A stretch of 64,000 nt of DNA from Flavobacteriia bacterium (GCA_016183815.1 JACPDW010000010.1:62001-126000); one strand, 5' to 3'; counted from the stretch's first letter, positions 36,144 to 45,606 are shown. The notes: generated from the sequence alone by a model not told the origin. A program made the numbers and translations.

Positions 36144-39094
36144 AAAAAATAATTTCTCTTTCTTTTGTATTATTATTAAATTTATATAATTCTATAAATG
36201 CTCAAGTAATTAATATTACAGATGCAGATCAAACTCCTTTAACTTGTGCAAATTTTAACGATGGTGCTGCTATAAATTTTGAAGACAATGGTGGTGCGGG
36301 AAATTATCCACCTTTAAGCGATGAAACCATTACACTTTGCCCTGATTTGCCTAATGGACCAAAAATTTCAGTTACTTTTGCAACCAATGCAGGTTTTTCC
36401 TTTGATGTTGATGCTAGCGATACCATTTATATTTTTGATGGAATAGATATAAATGCACCTTTACTTGGTAAACTAAACAACGGGATCAACCCAAATGGTG
36501 GAAGTTATTCTGCAAGTTTTATTAATAATCCAAGTGGGTGTCTAACAATACGATTTCTTACAGATGGAAGCAATGAAGGAACTGGATTTGGAGCAAATAT
36601 TTCATGTGGAAATCCTCCTCAACCATTTGAATTACATATTGAAGCTTATATTAATGGACAAGGAAACAACGCTTTAAATCCTGCAGACACTGGTTATGTT
36701 GATATTTGCCTAGGTGATTCTGTTTTATTAATAGCTAAACCTCTTTTTCCATATTCTTTAGAAAATAATGGATTTGGATACTCACAAAATATTGATAATG
36801 TTAACTTTTTTTGGGAAACTAGCAACAATTGGGTAGGTCCAAATAATGACAGCATCTGGTTTGTACCTCCACAAAGAAGTGGTTACTATATGTCTTTAGA
36901 AATAAGCGATGCTTTTCCTCAAACCTTTCAAATGCCTTGTAAAATTAGAGTAAGTCAACAGCCCATTTTTAGAACTACAGTACCTGAAGACACTATTATT
37001 TGCATCAATCAACAATTGATTATAACTGGAGGTGCAACTCCACAAGACACGGTTGGAGTTCAATTCCCTCCAGGAGCATTTTTATTAGGGGGAACAATAG
37101 CTGGTTTAACCTATTTACCAGATGGATCAGGACAAGAATATTCAACCACAATTAATATGGATGATTTTGACAGCACTTTGACTTTTCAAAATGTAAGTGA
37201 TTTACAAAACATTTGTTTAACTATGGAACACAGTTATCTTGGGGATCTTGAGGTATGGTTGACCTGTCCAAATGGAACAGCAGTTTCTTTAATTAATTCT
37301 TATGATCCAGGAAATATTCCAGGTGGTTTTGGTGGTGGTGGTACTTTTTTAGGTGATGCTGATGATAATGGGAATGGCACACCTGGTATTGGCTGGGAAT
37401 ATTGCTTTTCTGCTGTAAACAACACTTTAGGTACAATGGGAGATGAACTTGCTGCTGGAAATACACTTCCAACAACCATTTCAAATGGAACTGCTATGAA
37501 CCCAGATGGAGTATATTTACCTGATGGAAATTTCCAAGATTTAATTGGTTGTCCTCTAAACGGTGATTGGACGATACATGTTAGAGATAATTTGGGAGTT
37601 GATGATGGATATATTTTTGAATGGGGTTTGTATTTTAATTCCGCTTTATTTCCAGAAATGGAAACTTATGTGAATCATTTAGTTGATGAATATTGGATGC
37701 CTAATCCAACAATTATTTCAGGATTAACCGATACAATGATTGTTGTACAACCCAACACTTTTGGTGATCACTTTTATACTTATCAAGTAATTGACAATTA
37801 TGGTTGTGTTTATGATACTACAATTACAATAAACGTAACAGATTTTCCTGTTGTAGATCCTGTTCAATCACAAACTGTTTGTGCTGATCAAGGTTTTGAC
37901 CCAATTGATTTTACTTTTACTGACAATACAAATCTTGTTTGGGTAAATACTAATGAAGATATTGGATTAGCAGATTCAGGTTTTGTTGATATTCCAAGTT
38001 TTGTAGGTCAAAACCAGGGAAATCAAACAAGTAATGCTTTAATAACTGCATTTGCTTACATTGGGGGTTGTATTGGTCAACCAATAACTTTTAACCTCAC
38101 CGTTAATCCAAACCCAACTATTACAGCAAGTGCTGATGATTTCATCTGTGTAGGTGGTTCAACAAACATTTCGGCAAGTGGAGCTAATACTTATAATTGG
38201 GACAATGGATTAGGTGCTGGGGATAATCATGATGTATCTCCAATTGATACTACAACTTACACCGTAACTGGAACAGATAATAACGGTTGTGAGGGTACAG
38301 ATCAAGTAACAATTTATATTATTGACCCTCCAGTTGTTTTTGCTGGAAATGACACCACTATATGTTATGGAGAATCATTACTTCTTTATGGTACTGGAGC
38401 TGATAATTATGCTTGGACAAACGGCATATCAGATAGTGTTAGTTTTATTCCAAACATTGGGACTATTACTTATACAATGACAGGTTCAAGCTCAAACGGA
38501 TGCTCTTCTCAAGACGATGTGGTTGTTAATGTTTTAGCTCAACCAATTCCGATTATTACTCCTAGTTCAACTATGGGAACTCCACCTTTAAATGTAACTT
38601 TTACAAATACAAGCCAAAATGCATCTACTTATACTTGGGATTTTGGCAATGGAAGTAGTATTTTAACAACAACTAATTTAACTGAACAAAACGCAGAATA
38701 TTCAACAATAGATGTTTATACTGTTGTTTTTACAGCTGACAATGGGGTTTGTTCAAACGATACTACTTTTCAAATCATTGTTATAAATTTTGATCCAGTA
38801 GTTTTGCATATACCAAATATTTTTACTCCTGATGGAGATAAGAAAAACGATGTTTATACTATTGGAGTAGAAAATGGAGCTGAATTTGATGGACAAATTT
38901 TTAACCGTTGGGGTAATTTAATGTATGAAATAAAAGGATTGTACAATGAAAACGATCCAAATACTTATTGGGACGGAACAAAAGATGGGAAAGAATCTAC
39001 CGAAGGGACTTATTTTATTACATACGCTGTTAAAGGTCTTGATGGAAGTTCGTATGATGGTCACACTTATTTTCACCTACAAAGGAAAAAATAA
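36140..39094 (+). CDS. T9SS type B secreted protein with CUB, P-domain and Ig/PKD-like modules
   Basis: A 984-residue protein with a signal peptide (ending SINAQ). About residues 25-155 look like a CUB domain (TIYIFDGIDINAPLLGKL, GCLTIRFLTDGS). About 310-500 resemble a proprotein-convertase P domain (ICLTMEHSYLGDLEVWLTCPNG, GDWTIHVRDNLG). About 520-880 carry Ig/PKD-like modules (FAGNDTTICYGES, YTWDFGNGSS). The last ~95 residues (IPNIFTPDGDKKNDVY, IFNRWGNLMYE, YWDGTKDGK, STEGTYFITY) are the gliding-motility-associated type B sorting domain. It has no catalytic domain, so adhesion or surface matrix is likely. Confidence 0.9.
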   Translation: MKKIISLSFVLLLNLYNSINAQVINITDADQTPLTCANFNDGAAINFEDNGGAGNYPPLSDETITLCPDLPNGPKISVTFATNAGFSFDVDASDTIYIFDGIDINAPLLGKLNNGINPNGGSYSASFINNPSGCLTIRFLTDGSNEGTGFGANISCGNPPQPFELHIEAYINGQGNNALNPADTGYVDICLGDSVLLIAKPLFPYSLENNGFGYSQNIDNVNFFWETSNNWVGPNNDSIWFVPPQRSGYYMSLEISDAFPQTFQMPCKIRVSQQPIFRTTVPEDTIICINQQLIITGGATPQDTVGVQFPPGAFLLGGTIAGLTYLPDGSGQEYSTTINMDDFDSTLTFQNVSDLQNICLTMEHSYLGDLEVWLTCPNGTAVSLINSYDPGNIPGGFGGGGTFLGDADDNGNGTPGIGWEYCFSAVNNTLGTMGDELAAGNTLPTTISNGTAMNPDGVYLPDGNFQDLIGCPLNGDWTIHVRDNLGVDDGYIFEWGLYFNSALFPEMETYVNHLVDEYWMPNPTIISGLTDTMIVVQPNTFGDHFYTYQVIDNYGCVYDTTITINVTDFPVVDPVQSQTVCADQGFDPIDFTFTDNTNLVWVNTNEDIGLADSGFVDIPSFVGQNQGNQTSNALITAFAYIGGCIGQPITFNLTVNPNPTITASADDFICVGGSTNISASGANTYNWDNGLGAGDNHDVSPIDTTTYTVTGTDNNGCEGTDQVTIYIIDPPVVFAGNDTTICYGESLLLYGTGADNYAWTNGISDSVSFIPNIGTITYTMTGSSSNGCSSQDDVVVNVLAQPIPIITPSSTMGTPPLNVTFTNTSQNASTYTWDFGNGSSILTTTNLTEQNAEYSTIDVYTVVFTADNGVCSNDTTFQIIVINFDPVVLHIPNIFTPDGDKKNDVYTIGVENGAEFDGQIFNRWGNLMYEIKGLYNENDPNTYWDGTKDGKESTEGTYFITYAVKGLDGSSYDGHTYFHLQRKK

Positions 39095-39104
39095 TATATC
39101 AAAG

Positions 39105-39122
39105 TTCGATTTTAAAATTGAA
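39105..39122. terminator. Weak bidirectional hairpin between convergent genes
   Basis: TTCGATTTT-AAAATTGAA forms a 9-bp stem (one G-U), followed by AGTTTTTG on the plus strand. It lies between the convergent T9SS and thioesterase genes, where a terminator is expected, but the stem is AT-rich. Confidence 0.3.
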
Positions 39123-39151
39123 AGTTTTTGGAATAGAAATTTAAATTTGGT

Positions 39152-39661
39152 TTAAAAAAATAAAGCTTTTAATTCAGTGGCATCAGAAGGTTTCATTTTA
39201 CCTGCTAAAATTAAACTAAGTTGCTTTCTTCTTAATGCACCTTCGTATCTTTCTTTTTCTTCGTTTGTTTCAGGGATTATTTCAGGAACTTGAATTGGAC
39301 CACCGTTTTGATCCACTGCAACAAAAGTATAAATGGCTTCGTTACATTTTCTTTTTTTACCATTTACAGGGTCTTCTACAAAAACATCAACAAACACTTC
39401 CATAGAAGAAGAAAAAGCCCTTGAAACTTTGGATTCTAGTGTGAGAATTGATGATTGTAAAATTGGTTCTTTAAAAGATACATTATTTACAGAAGCTGTT
39501 ACAACAACTCTCCTACAATGACGATGTGCTGAAACGCTTGCGATTACATCCATCCATGCTAAGAGCTGACCACCAAATAAATTACCTAATGTATTGGTAT
39601 CGTTTGGAAGAACAACTTTGGTTGTTATTGCTAATGTTTCAATTGCTTTTTTAGGTTTCAA
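39152..39661 (-). CDS. Acyl-CoA thioesterase (hotdog fold)
   Basis: A 169-residue hotdog protein starting with TTG; no ATG occurs before the conserved core. Motifs: LPNDTNTLGNLFGGQLLAWMD (active-site region with the Asn/Asp pair), RRVVVTASVNNVSFKEPI and CNEAIYTFVAVD. It hydrolyses acyl-CoA thioesters in the cytoplasm, like YciA/BACH enzymes. A TAATTTTG box lies 14 bases before the start, on the minus strand. Confidence 0.92.
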   Translation of the reverse strand: MKPKKAIETLAITTKVVLPNDTNTLGNLFGGQLLAWMDVIASVSAHRHCRRVVVTASVNNVSFKEPILQSSILTLESKVSRAFSSSMEVFVDVFVEDPVNGKKRKCNEAIYTFVAVDQNGGPIQVPEIIPETNEEKERYEGALRRKQLSLILAGKMKPSDATELKALFF

Positions 39662-39675
39662 AATTAAATTTTTTA

Positions 39676-39683
39676 CAAAATTA
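39676..39683 (-). promoter_or_regulatory. Putative -7 box of the thioesterase gene
   Basis: On the minus strand TAATTTTG, 14 bases before the TTG start, within an 85-base gap after the GLPGLI gene. It supports the TTG start because no upstream in-frame ATG lies between box and core. Confidence 0.45.
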
Positions 39684-39746
39684 GTTTATTTAAAGTTACT
39701 ATCTTTATAAAGATTGTTAAATTGGTGATTTACTATATTCAAAATT

Positions 39747-40478
39747 TCACCATGATTGAACTTCATTTAGAATTACTTTTCCCCAAGATTTGTCACCAAA
39801 CTCTTCAATTAACTTATTTTTAAATTCTTTATCTGTATATATTTTTTTCCCTTTTTTTGGAATTACTTTATCCCAGTCTGGAACGATTAATTCCACTTTT
39901 TTAGCAAAATACACTACTCCCCCGTCTTCAGTAGCTAAACCTAGAATCGCACCAGGAAGTCCGTTAAAAGTTTCGGGTCCAACTGTTGGAATAATATCTT
40001 CACTGAACCAAGCGTAAAAACGAGTACTATCGTTTAAATGGTATATAGCTTTAGTACACATATATTTTCCAATTTTTCTCTTATTTTCCGTTATTTTCCA
40101 TTGTCGCTTAATACAATTGTCATTTACAGATATACTTTCACCCCAAAAATTATAAATACTTATTCTATTTTTACTATTTAAATGATGTATATGAGAATTT
40201 TTCATTGTAGCCCAATCCATCATTCCTTTTTTTGAAGGGTCTTCAATGGGTTGAAAAACACTTAAAGTATCATCAAAATAAAGTTCGAATTCATCAATAA
40301 TAATTTTATTTTGATCATTTAACCAGCGTTTTGATCTTTCATCAGTGTATTTTTTTTCTAAATTGGTTTTTCTTTCAAAAATTATTTTTCCTTTATTTAT
40401 TAATTGTCCAAAAAAATAATTATTCCAAAAAAATGAAAACAAAAAAATCAAAAAAACTAAAAAATGTTTAAAATTCAT
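39747..40478 (-). CDS. GLPGLI family secreted protein
   Basis: A 243-residue protein with an N-terminal hydrophobic segment and the family motif, here FNGLPGAILGL, in the region GPETFNGLPGAILGLATEDGG. GLPGLI proteins are common in Bacteroidota and often occur with TonB-type outer membrane proteins; their biochemical role is not established. The start overlaps the end of the upstream TonB-type gene by 11 bases, strongly suggesting a functional pair. Confidence 0.93.
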   Translation of the reverse strand: MNFKHFLVFLIFLFSFFWNNYFFGQLINKGKIIFERKTNLEKKYTDERSKRWLNDQNKIIIDEFELYFDDTLSVFQPIEDPSKKGMMDWATMKNSHIHHLNSKNRISIYNFWGESISVNDNCIKRQWKITENKRKIGKYMCTKAIYHLNDSTRFYAWFSEDIIPTVGPETFNGLPGAILGLATEDGGVVYFAKKVELIVPDWDKVIPKKGKKIYTDKEFKNKLIEEFGDKSWGKVILNEVQSW

Positions 40479-43197
40479 CTTCTTCTTTGGATTTTTTATG
40501 GTTAAATTTATAACTTAAACGAAGTAAAAAATAGCGAGCAATAACTAAAGACTTTGAATCAGTTATAACATTTGCACTAACTTCTCTGTTGGCAGAAATA
40601 TTTTGATTTAATAAGTCATACGTATCAACTGAAATAATCAAATTTTTGTTCTTTAAGAAACTTTTTCCCACATTAAGATTCCAAATAAAATAGTTAATGT
40701 TATATCCATCAGATCGTTGAGAGTTTATAGTAAATTGAGCATCTGTTTCAATAAACAAACCAAAAGGAGTTGTCCAGTGAATTCTAGCAGAGTAATTTTG
40801 TGTATAATAGGGCAATAATTCTTGAGAAGTTATACTGCTAAATGGAATATTATATACTAAATAAGCTCCAATTGAAAATTCTAATGAATCTTCTGAAGTA
40901 TTTAAATTAACACCTCCACTTAACTCGGAATTAATTGTTTTATTTTCTTGAGAATTAATGTAATTATACACTCGACTATTAGCAAAAGCAATATCAGGAT
41001 TGATGTCTAAAAAACTATTAAAAACTGGGAAACCAAAAGAAAAATTTGCATCAAATGTATAATTTCCGTTAACATTGATAGCTTGAGACACATTTCTTCC
41101 ATAGGAATCATAGAAAGAAGATTTAGAGATGGCGTTTTGGGTAGAAGTATAATTCATAGAAGCCCAAAGGTATGTATTAGAGAGTGCTTTATACGTATTA
41201 TAATTTACAGACAATTTATGTACAAAATTTGGGTTTAAATTTGGGTTTCCAATTTGAATTCTATTCGGGTTAGAGTTATCAGGAACGGGTTGAAGTTGAT
41301 TAATTGTTGGTTGAGATGAGGATGTTCTATAATTAAAATTCAATCTACTATTTTGTGAAAATTTATACACATATCTAAATCTAGGCAAAACATTATTAAT
41401 TAACTGATGTATTTCCGTGTTGAAAAAAAGATTTTTATTATCAATATCAACTTGTCTAAAATAAACACCTGTAGTTAACCTATGTTTTTTATGTTCAAAT
41501 ATAATCTGTGTTCCTATTCTATGAAAATTTTTATTTGTAACAAAATCATTAGAAAAATTTGAATCAAGTTCTGTGTAAGTTTGGTTGGATAAATTATAGG
41601 TATATTTTTCCTGTGAATTTTCATGTATATAAAATTCGTATTCTGTCTCAATTTTAAACTTTTTTCCGATGGGTTCGATATAATTTAATTTAGCGTTGTG
41701 AGACAAAGATTTTGCATTGTTTTTTTTGTTTTGGTCAAAATTAAACGCTTCTTCAGTATCTTGTATAACAAGATTAGCTTCCGACTGATTACTTTCTGAA
41801 ACTAGAGAGTATTTAGTTAATAAAGACCTGTTTTTTTTCTTAAAATTTTTTCTATAAGACATTTGTATAGAGGAATTAACACCTTCTGCAATGTTTTCAT
41901 TTGCTGTTGTAGTGTTTCTAAATTCACTTCCGAAACTATTATTAAATTTATTTAAACTTTCATTATTGGTTTTATTTGTTTTTAAAGACCATTTAGGTTC
42001 AATTACCAATGAGTTTAAAGAATCTATTTTCCATTTATATTTCATGTTAATTTCATGACTTTGCACTTTTTCAACACTTTGATTTTCAACATCTGAAGTA
42101 TAGGTTGAATCGTTTAATAAAAATTGAGATTTTTCTTTATCGTTAGTGAAAAGTTCATTATTATTATAGGTGTAATTTACGTTAGCTTCTAATTTTTTAT
42201 TGATTTTATTGTTATAAAACACACCAGACTTCCAAGTTTTAGGGATTCCATTTTGAGAGTCACTATTAAACCACATAAAATCATCTTCATCATTTTGCCA
42301 ATCTCTTTCTTGATTTAGTCCATAAGTGTACATATCACTCCAATTCAAGCTCGATTTAATTGTATTTGAGAGTAATGAAAAGACAGCGATTTTTTGTTTT
42401 TTATCAAAGCGATTAAAAAGTGCTTCCCCTTCGTAAAAAGGAGGATAAGACGAAGTTGCCCCCACATCGCTGGCAAAAGAAATTTTACCAAAATATCCTT
42501 TTTTTGCATCTTCTTTTAATTTTAAATCCAAAACTTGAATGGTTTCATTTTCTGTTGAATTTTCATCTTTTTTTTCGTATATCTGTACATTTTCTATACT
42601 GTTTGCAGGTAGATTTTTTGTAGCCATTGTTGGGTCTGCACCAAAAAACTCATCTCCATCTACTAAAACTTGTTGTACTTCTTTCCCTTGAGCTTGAATT
42701 GTCCCATCACTACTCACTTTTATTCCTGGAAGTTTTTTCAATAAATCCTCAACAACAGCATTTGGTTTAGTTGCAAAAGAATCTGCTACATAAACCAAAG
42801 TATCTCCTTTATAGAATATAGGATCTTTATAAGCAAAGATAACTACTTCCTTTAAAAGTTGACTTTTTGGAGGTAAAATTATTTGTTTAATTGAAAACTG
42901 TCGATTTGATACACTCGGAAATATATAATAGGAATAATCACTAAACTGAGGGTGAGAAATTCTGAGTTCAAAAGTATCTAATTTTGATAATTTAAAAGTA
43001 AAATCTCCTTGATTATCTGTTCTTTTGAAATCGATTAAAAGAGAATCTTTTATTCGCACCAACATTGCTAATGCGTTTGGCAAAGCTCTTTTTGATGTAT
43101 TGGTTGTATCTACTACATGCCCACTAATTTCTAATTCTTGAGAAAAAAAAGAAAAAGTAAATAAAAAAAATAGTATTGTGACTTGTTTTTTAAACAT
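40468..43197 (-). CDS. TonB-dependent-receptor-like outer membrane protein
   Basis: A 909-residue outer membrane protein with a signal peptide (ending FFSQ), an N-terminal carboxypeptidase-regulatory-like beta domain (ISGHVVDTTNTSKRALPNA, DNQGDFTFKLSKLD), a plug (VEDLLKKLPGIKVSSDGTIQAQG, VLVDGDEFFGADPTMATKNL), and a barrel of many Asn/Tyr-rich strands ending FLLRLSYKF. It lacks the C-terminal aromatic end seen in SusC. It likely takes up a substrate or secretes/assembles a partner. It overlaps the GLPGLI gene by 11 bases, and no SusD is present. Confidence 0.92.
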   Translation of the reverse strand: MFKKQVTILFFLFTFSFFSQELEISGHVVDTTNTSKRALPNALAMLVRIKDSLLIDFKRTDNQGDFTFKLSKLDTFELRISHPQFSDYSYYIFPSVSNRQFSIKQIILPPKSQLLKEVVIFAYKDPIFYKGDTLVYVADSFATKPNAVVEDLLKKLPGIKVSSDGTIQAQGKEVQQVLVDGDEFFGADPTMATKNLPANSIENVQIYEKKDENSTENETIQVLDLKLKEDAKKGYFGKISFASDVGATSSYPPFYEGEALFNRFDKKQKIAVFSLLSNTIKSSLNWSDMYTYGLNQERDWQNDEDDFMWFNSDSQNGIPKTWKSGVFYNNKINKKLEANVNYTYNNNELFTNDKEKSQFLLNDSTYTSDVENQSVEKVQSHEINMKYKWKIDSLNSLVIEPKWSLKTNKTNNESLNKFNNSFGSEFRNTTTANENIAEGVNSSIQMSYRKNFKKKNRSLLTKYSLVSESNQSEANLVIQDTEEAFNFDQNKKNNAKSLSHNAKLNYIEPIGKKFKIETEYEFYIHENSQEKYTYNLSNQTYTELDSNFSNDFVTNKNFHRIGTQIIFEHKKHRLTTGVYFRQVDIDNKNLFFNTEIHQLINNVLPRFRYVYKFSQNSRLNFNYRTSSSQPTINQLQPVPDNSNPNRIQIGNPNLNPNFVHKLSVNYNTYKALSNTYLWASMNYTSTQNAISKSSFYDSYGRNVSQAINVNGNYTFDANFSFGFPVFNSFLDINPDIAFANSRVYNYINSQENKTINSELSGGVNLNTSEDSLEFSIGAYLVYNIPFSSITSQELLPYYTQNYSARIHWTTPFGLFIETDAQFTINSQRSDGYNINYFIWNLNVGKSFLKNKNLIISVDTYDLLNQNISANREVSANVITDSKSLVIARYFLLRLSYKFNHKKSKEEDEF

Positions 43198-43255
43198 TAG
43201 AAATTCTTTGCAATGTTACTTCTTTTTTTTATTATTGAGACATTTGACTACAAAA

Positions 43256-43263
43256 CAAAGTTA
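43256..43263 (-). promoter_or_regulatory. Putative -7 box of the TonB-type/GLPGLI pair
   Basis: On the minus strand TAACTTTG, 58 bases upstream of the ATG at 43197. A -33 TTTG is not present at exact spacing. It is one of the two start candidates in the 253-base divergent gap. Confidence 0.45.
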
Positions 43264-43329
43264 AATTTTGGCTAATTAATAAATGTAAAGATTGTAAAAT
43301 TGTAAATTTTTAACTCTACAAATTTTTCA

Positions 43330-43380
43330 ACGCAAATCTGCGTGAAAAGGAATCCTATCACCTCTAATTTCTCAAATTAG
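43330..43380. repeat. Two adjacent hairpins in a divergent intergenic gap
   Basis: Hairpin one: ACGCA-AATC-TGCGT (43330-43343). Hairpin two: CTAATTT-CTC-AAATTAG (43364-43380), a perfect 7-bp stem. The region between is AGG AATCCTATC. A GCAAATCTGCG element looks like the interspersed repeats I remember from Flavobacteriales genomes, but I could not check copy number. It could be an extragenic repeat, an attenuator, or chance. The rest of the 253-base gap shows nothing else beyond promoter boxes. Confidence 0.4.
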
Positions 43381-43423
43381 CGAAACAAATCGATGAAAGT
43401 ATATGTAAATAAATAATAAGTTT

Positions 43424-43431
43424 TACTTTTG
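43424..43431 (+). promoter_or_regulatory. Putative -7 box of the phosphatase-superfamily gene
   Basis: TACTTTTG, with 19 bases to the ATG at 43451. No clear -33. It lies just downstream of the two hairpins. Confidence 0.4.
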
Positions 43432-43450
43432 TTCATTAAAAATAAGAACA

Positions 43451-44413
43451 ATGCGAGTTAAACACTTTACAATATTAAGTATTCTAATAGCAGGTGTTTT
43501 TTTATTTAGTTTTAAAAAAACTAAACAATTAAAATCGACTAAAAATTTATTAAAAACAGAATATTTAGTGGTATTTGTTATGGACGGGCCAAGATATACT
43601 GAAACATTTGGAGACACAAGTTATCAATATATACCAAACATGGGCAAAAAGCTAAAAAAAGAAGGTGTTTTATATACTGAATTTTTTAACAATGGAGTAA
43701 CACATACTAATCCTGGTCATACCGCAATAACTACTGGTGTTTATCAAAAGCTAAAAAACAATGGAACACAGTTGCCCAAAAATCCTTCTTTTTTTCAATA
43801 TTATTTGAAAGAAAAAAAAGCAGATAAAAATACATGTTGGATTATTTCAAGTAAAGGTAAATTGCATGTGTTAGCCAATACAAAAAATAGTGAATGGAAC
43901 AATCAATATACTCCAAACAAATTTTGTGGACCTGATGGAAACGACAAAGACTATGTGGGTGATGCATATACAAACGAAAAAATCAATGAAATATATTTTA
44001 AAAATCACCCTAAATTATGCTTAATTAATATGTTAGGTGTTGATGTAAACGGACATGAAAAAAATTGGGAAGGATACAAAAGATGTTTAAAAGAAATTGA
44101 CCAATATATTTATCAATTTTGGCAAAAAATTCAACAAGATCCAATCCTTAAAAACAAAACAGCTTTATGGATTACTAATGACCATGGAAGACATTTAGAC
44201 GGCCATAAAGATGGTTTTATTTCACATGGAGACAAGTGTTTGGGTTGTAGAAAAATCAGTTTATTGGCTTTAGGACCAGACCATTCAAAAGGAAAAATAA
44301 TCACAAAAGAAAGAGAACTAATTGACATTAGTAAAACAATTTCTGTATTGTTTCAATTTTCCATGCCTACGTCAAAAGGTAAGTTTATGGAAGAATTGTT
44401 TAGTACAAACTAA
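43451..44413 (+). CDS. Alkaline-phosphatase-superfamily hydrolase (sulfatase/phosphodiesterase-like)
   Basis: A 320-residue protein with a signal peptide or membrane anchor (residues 5-23). The metal-binding arrangement of the superfamily is visible: Asp in VVFVMDGPRYTETFG, a Thr nucleophile in THTNPGHTAITTGV, Asp/His in VDVNGHEKNW, and ITNDHGRHLDG plus ISHGDKC. The substrate cannot be deduced. It lacks the Cys-x-Pro-x-Arg of true sulfatases, so a phosphatase or phosphodiesterase is likelier. It has no operon partners; hemH follows 129 bases later. Confidence 0.82.
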   Translation: MRVKHFTILSILIAGVFLFSFKKTKQLKSTKNLLKTEYLVVFVMDGPRYTETFGDTSYQYIPNMGKKLKKEGVLYTEFFNNGVTHTNPGHTAITTGVYQKLKNNGTQLPKNPSFFQYYLKEKKADKNTCWIISSKGKLHVLANTKNSEWNNQYTPNKFCGPDGNDKDYVGDAYTNEKINEIYFKNHPKLCLINMLGVDVNGHEKNWEGYKRCLKEIDQYIYQFWQKIQQDPILKNKTALWITNDHGRHLDGHKDGFISHGDKCLGCRKISLLALGPDHSKGKIITKERELIDISKTISVLFQFSMPTSKGKFMEELFSTN

Positions 44414-44523
44414 GTTTAAAATCGTCTTCTAAAAAATCATTTAATATGATAATAACTCCTTTAAATGATATAAAATTTCCAATTTAAGAACATATGAAAA
44501 TCAAGGTTATTAATATCTTTTAC

Positions 44524-44531
44524 TAATTTTG
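44524..44531 (+). promoter_or_regulatory. Putative -7 box of hemH
   Basis: TAATTTTG, followed by AGGTTGAAAT and the ATG at 44542, so the leader would be a few bases only. No -33 TTTG at normal spacing. Confidence 0.45.
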
Positions 44532-44541
44532 AGGTTGAAAT

Positions 44542-45564
44542 ATGAATGAAACTGTAGTATTGTTAATCCAGTTAGGAACTCCAGATAGCCCAAGTGTTAG
44601 TGACGTAAGAAAATATTTATCTGAATTTTTAAACGACCCTAGAGTTATTGATTTGCCATGGCTTGCAAGAAAATTATTGGTCAATGGAATAATTGTACCT
44701 TTTAGAGCTCCAAAGTCGGCTAAAATATATCAACAATTGTGGAAAATTGGTAATGGCACATCCCCCCTTTTGACTTATTCAAATCAACTAAAAGAAAAAT
44801 TAACTAAGGAACTCTCTCAATATCATATAGATGTTGAATTAGCCATGCGTTATCAAAATCCTTCAATGGAAGATGTTTTACTTCAAATAAAAAAGAAAAA
44901 CTACAAAAAAATCATTTTATTACCTCTTTTTCCTCAATATGCAAGTGCTTCAACTGGCTCTGCTTTTGAAAAAGCTTTTGAAATAATAAAAAAATGGTGG
45001 GTAATCCCAGAAATTCATTGTGTACATCAATTTTATAACAATGAGAAGTATTTAGAGGCAGTTATAGCTCAAGCAAAACAGTTAAATTTAGTGGACTTCG
45101 ACCATATTTTGTTTTCATATCATGGCTTACCAGTCCGGCAAGTTGATAAAGTGTATGAAGACGGATTATGTAAAGACCACAATTGCGAAAACGAAATAAC
45201 TGAAGAAAATAAATTTTGTTATAAGGCCTGTTGTTATGAAACTACTCGTTTATTAGCAAAAAAATTACAACTTAATGAAAATCAATATACTGTGTGTTTT
45301 CAATCCCGCTTGGATAAAAATTGGCTTGAACCATTTTCCGATAAAGTTATCGTAAATCTTGCAAAAAAAGGAAACAAAAAAATTGCTGTTTTTAGTCCAG
45401 CTTTTGTAGCAGATTGTTTAGAAACCATCATAGAAATTGGGGAAGAATATCAAATCCTTTTTAAAGAAAACGGAGGTGAAAAAATTCAATTAATTCCTTC
45501 TGTTAATGCCGACAACCTTTTTGTTGATGCACTAAAAGAACTTGTTTTAAAAGCTGGGGGTTAA
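44542..45564 (+). CDS. hemH: Ferrochelatase with internal cysteine cluster
   Basis: A 340-residue protein that inserts iron into protoporphyrin IX, the last step of haem synthesis. Family signatures: LIQLGTPDSPS, LLPLFPQYASASTGSAFE, and the catalytic His in FSYHGLPVRQVD. Between this and the FQSRLDKNWL segment lies an internal cysteine set, GLCKDHNCENEI to KFCYKACC (pattern C-x4-C-x10-C-x3-CC), which fits the described class of [2Fe-2S]-containing bacterial ferrochelatases. The start is ATG, preceded by a -7 box. Confidence 0.95.
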   Translation: MNETVVLLIQLGTPDSPSVSDVRKYLSEFLNDPRVIDLPWLARKLLVNGIIVPFRAPKSAKIYQQLWKIGNGTSPLLTYSNQLKEKLTKELSQYHIDVELAMRYQNPSMEDVLLQIKKKNYKKIILLPLFPQYASASTGSAFEKAFEIIKKWWVIPEIHCVHQFYNNEKYLEAVIAQAKQLNLVDFDHILFSYHGLPVRQVDKVYEDGLCKDHNCENEITEENKFCYKACCYETTRLLAKKLQLNENQYTVCFQSRLDKNWLEPFSDKVIVNLAKKGNKKIAVFSPAFVADCLETIIEIGEEYQILFKENGGEKIQLIPSVNADNLFVDALKELVLKAGG

Positions 45565-45606
45565 CTTTTCTAAAATAAAATATAAAACAACTTTCTTAAA
45601 ATTTAC

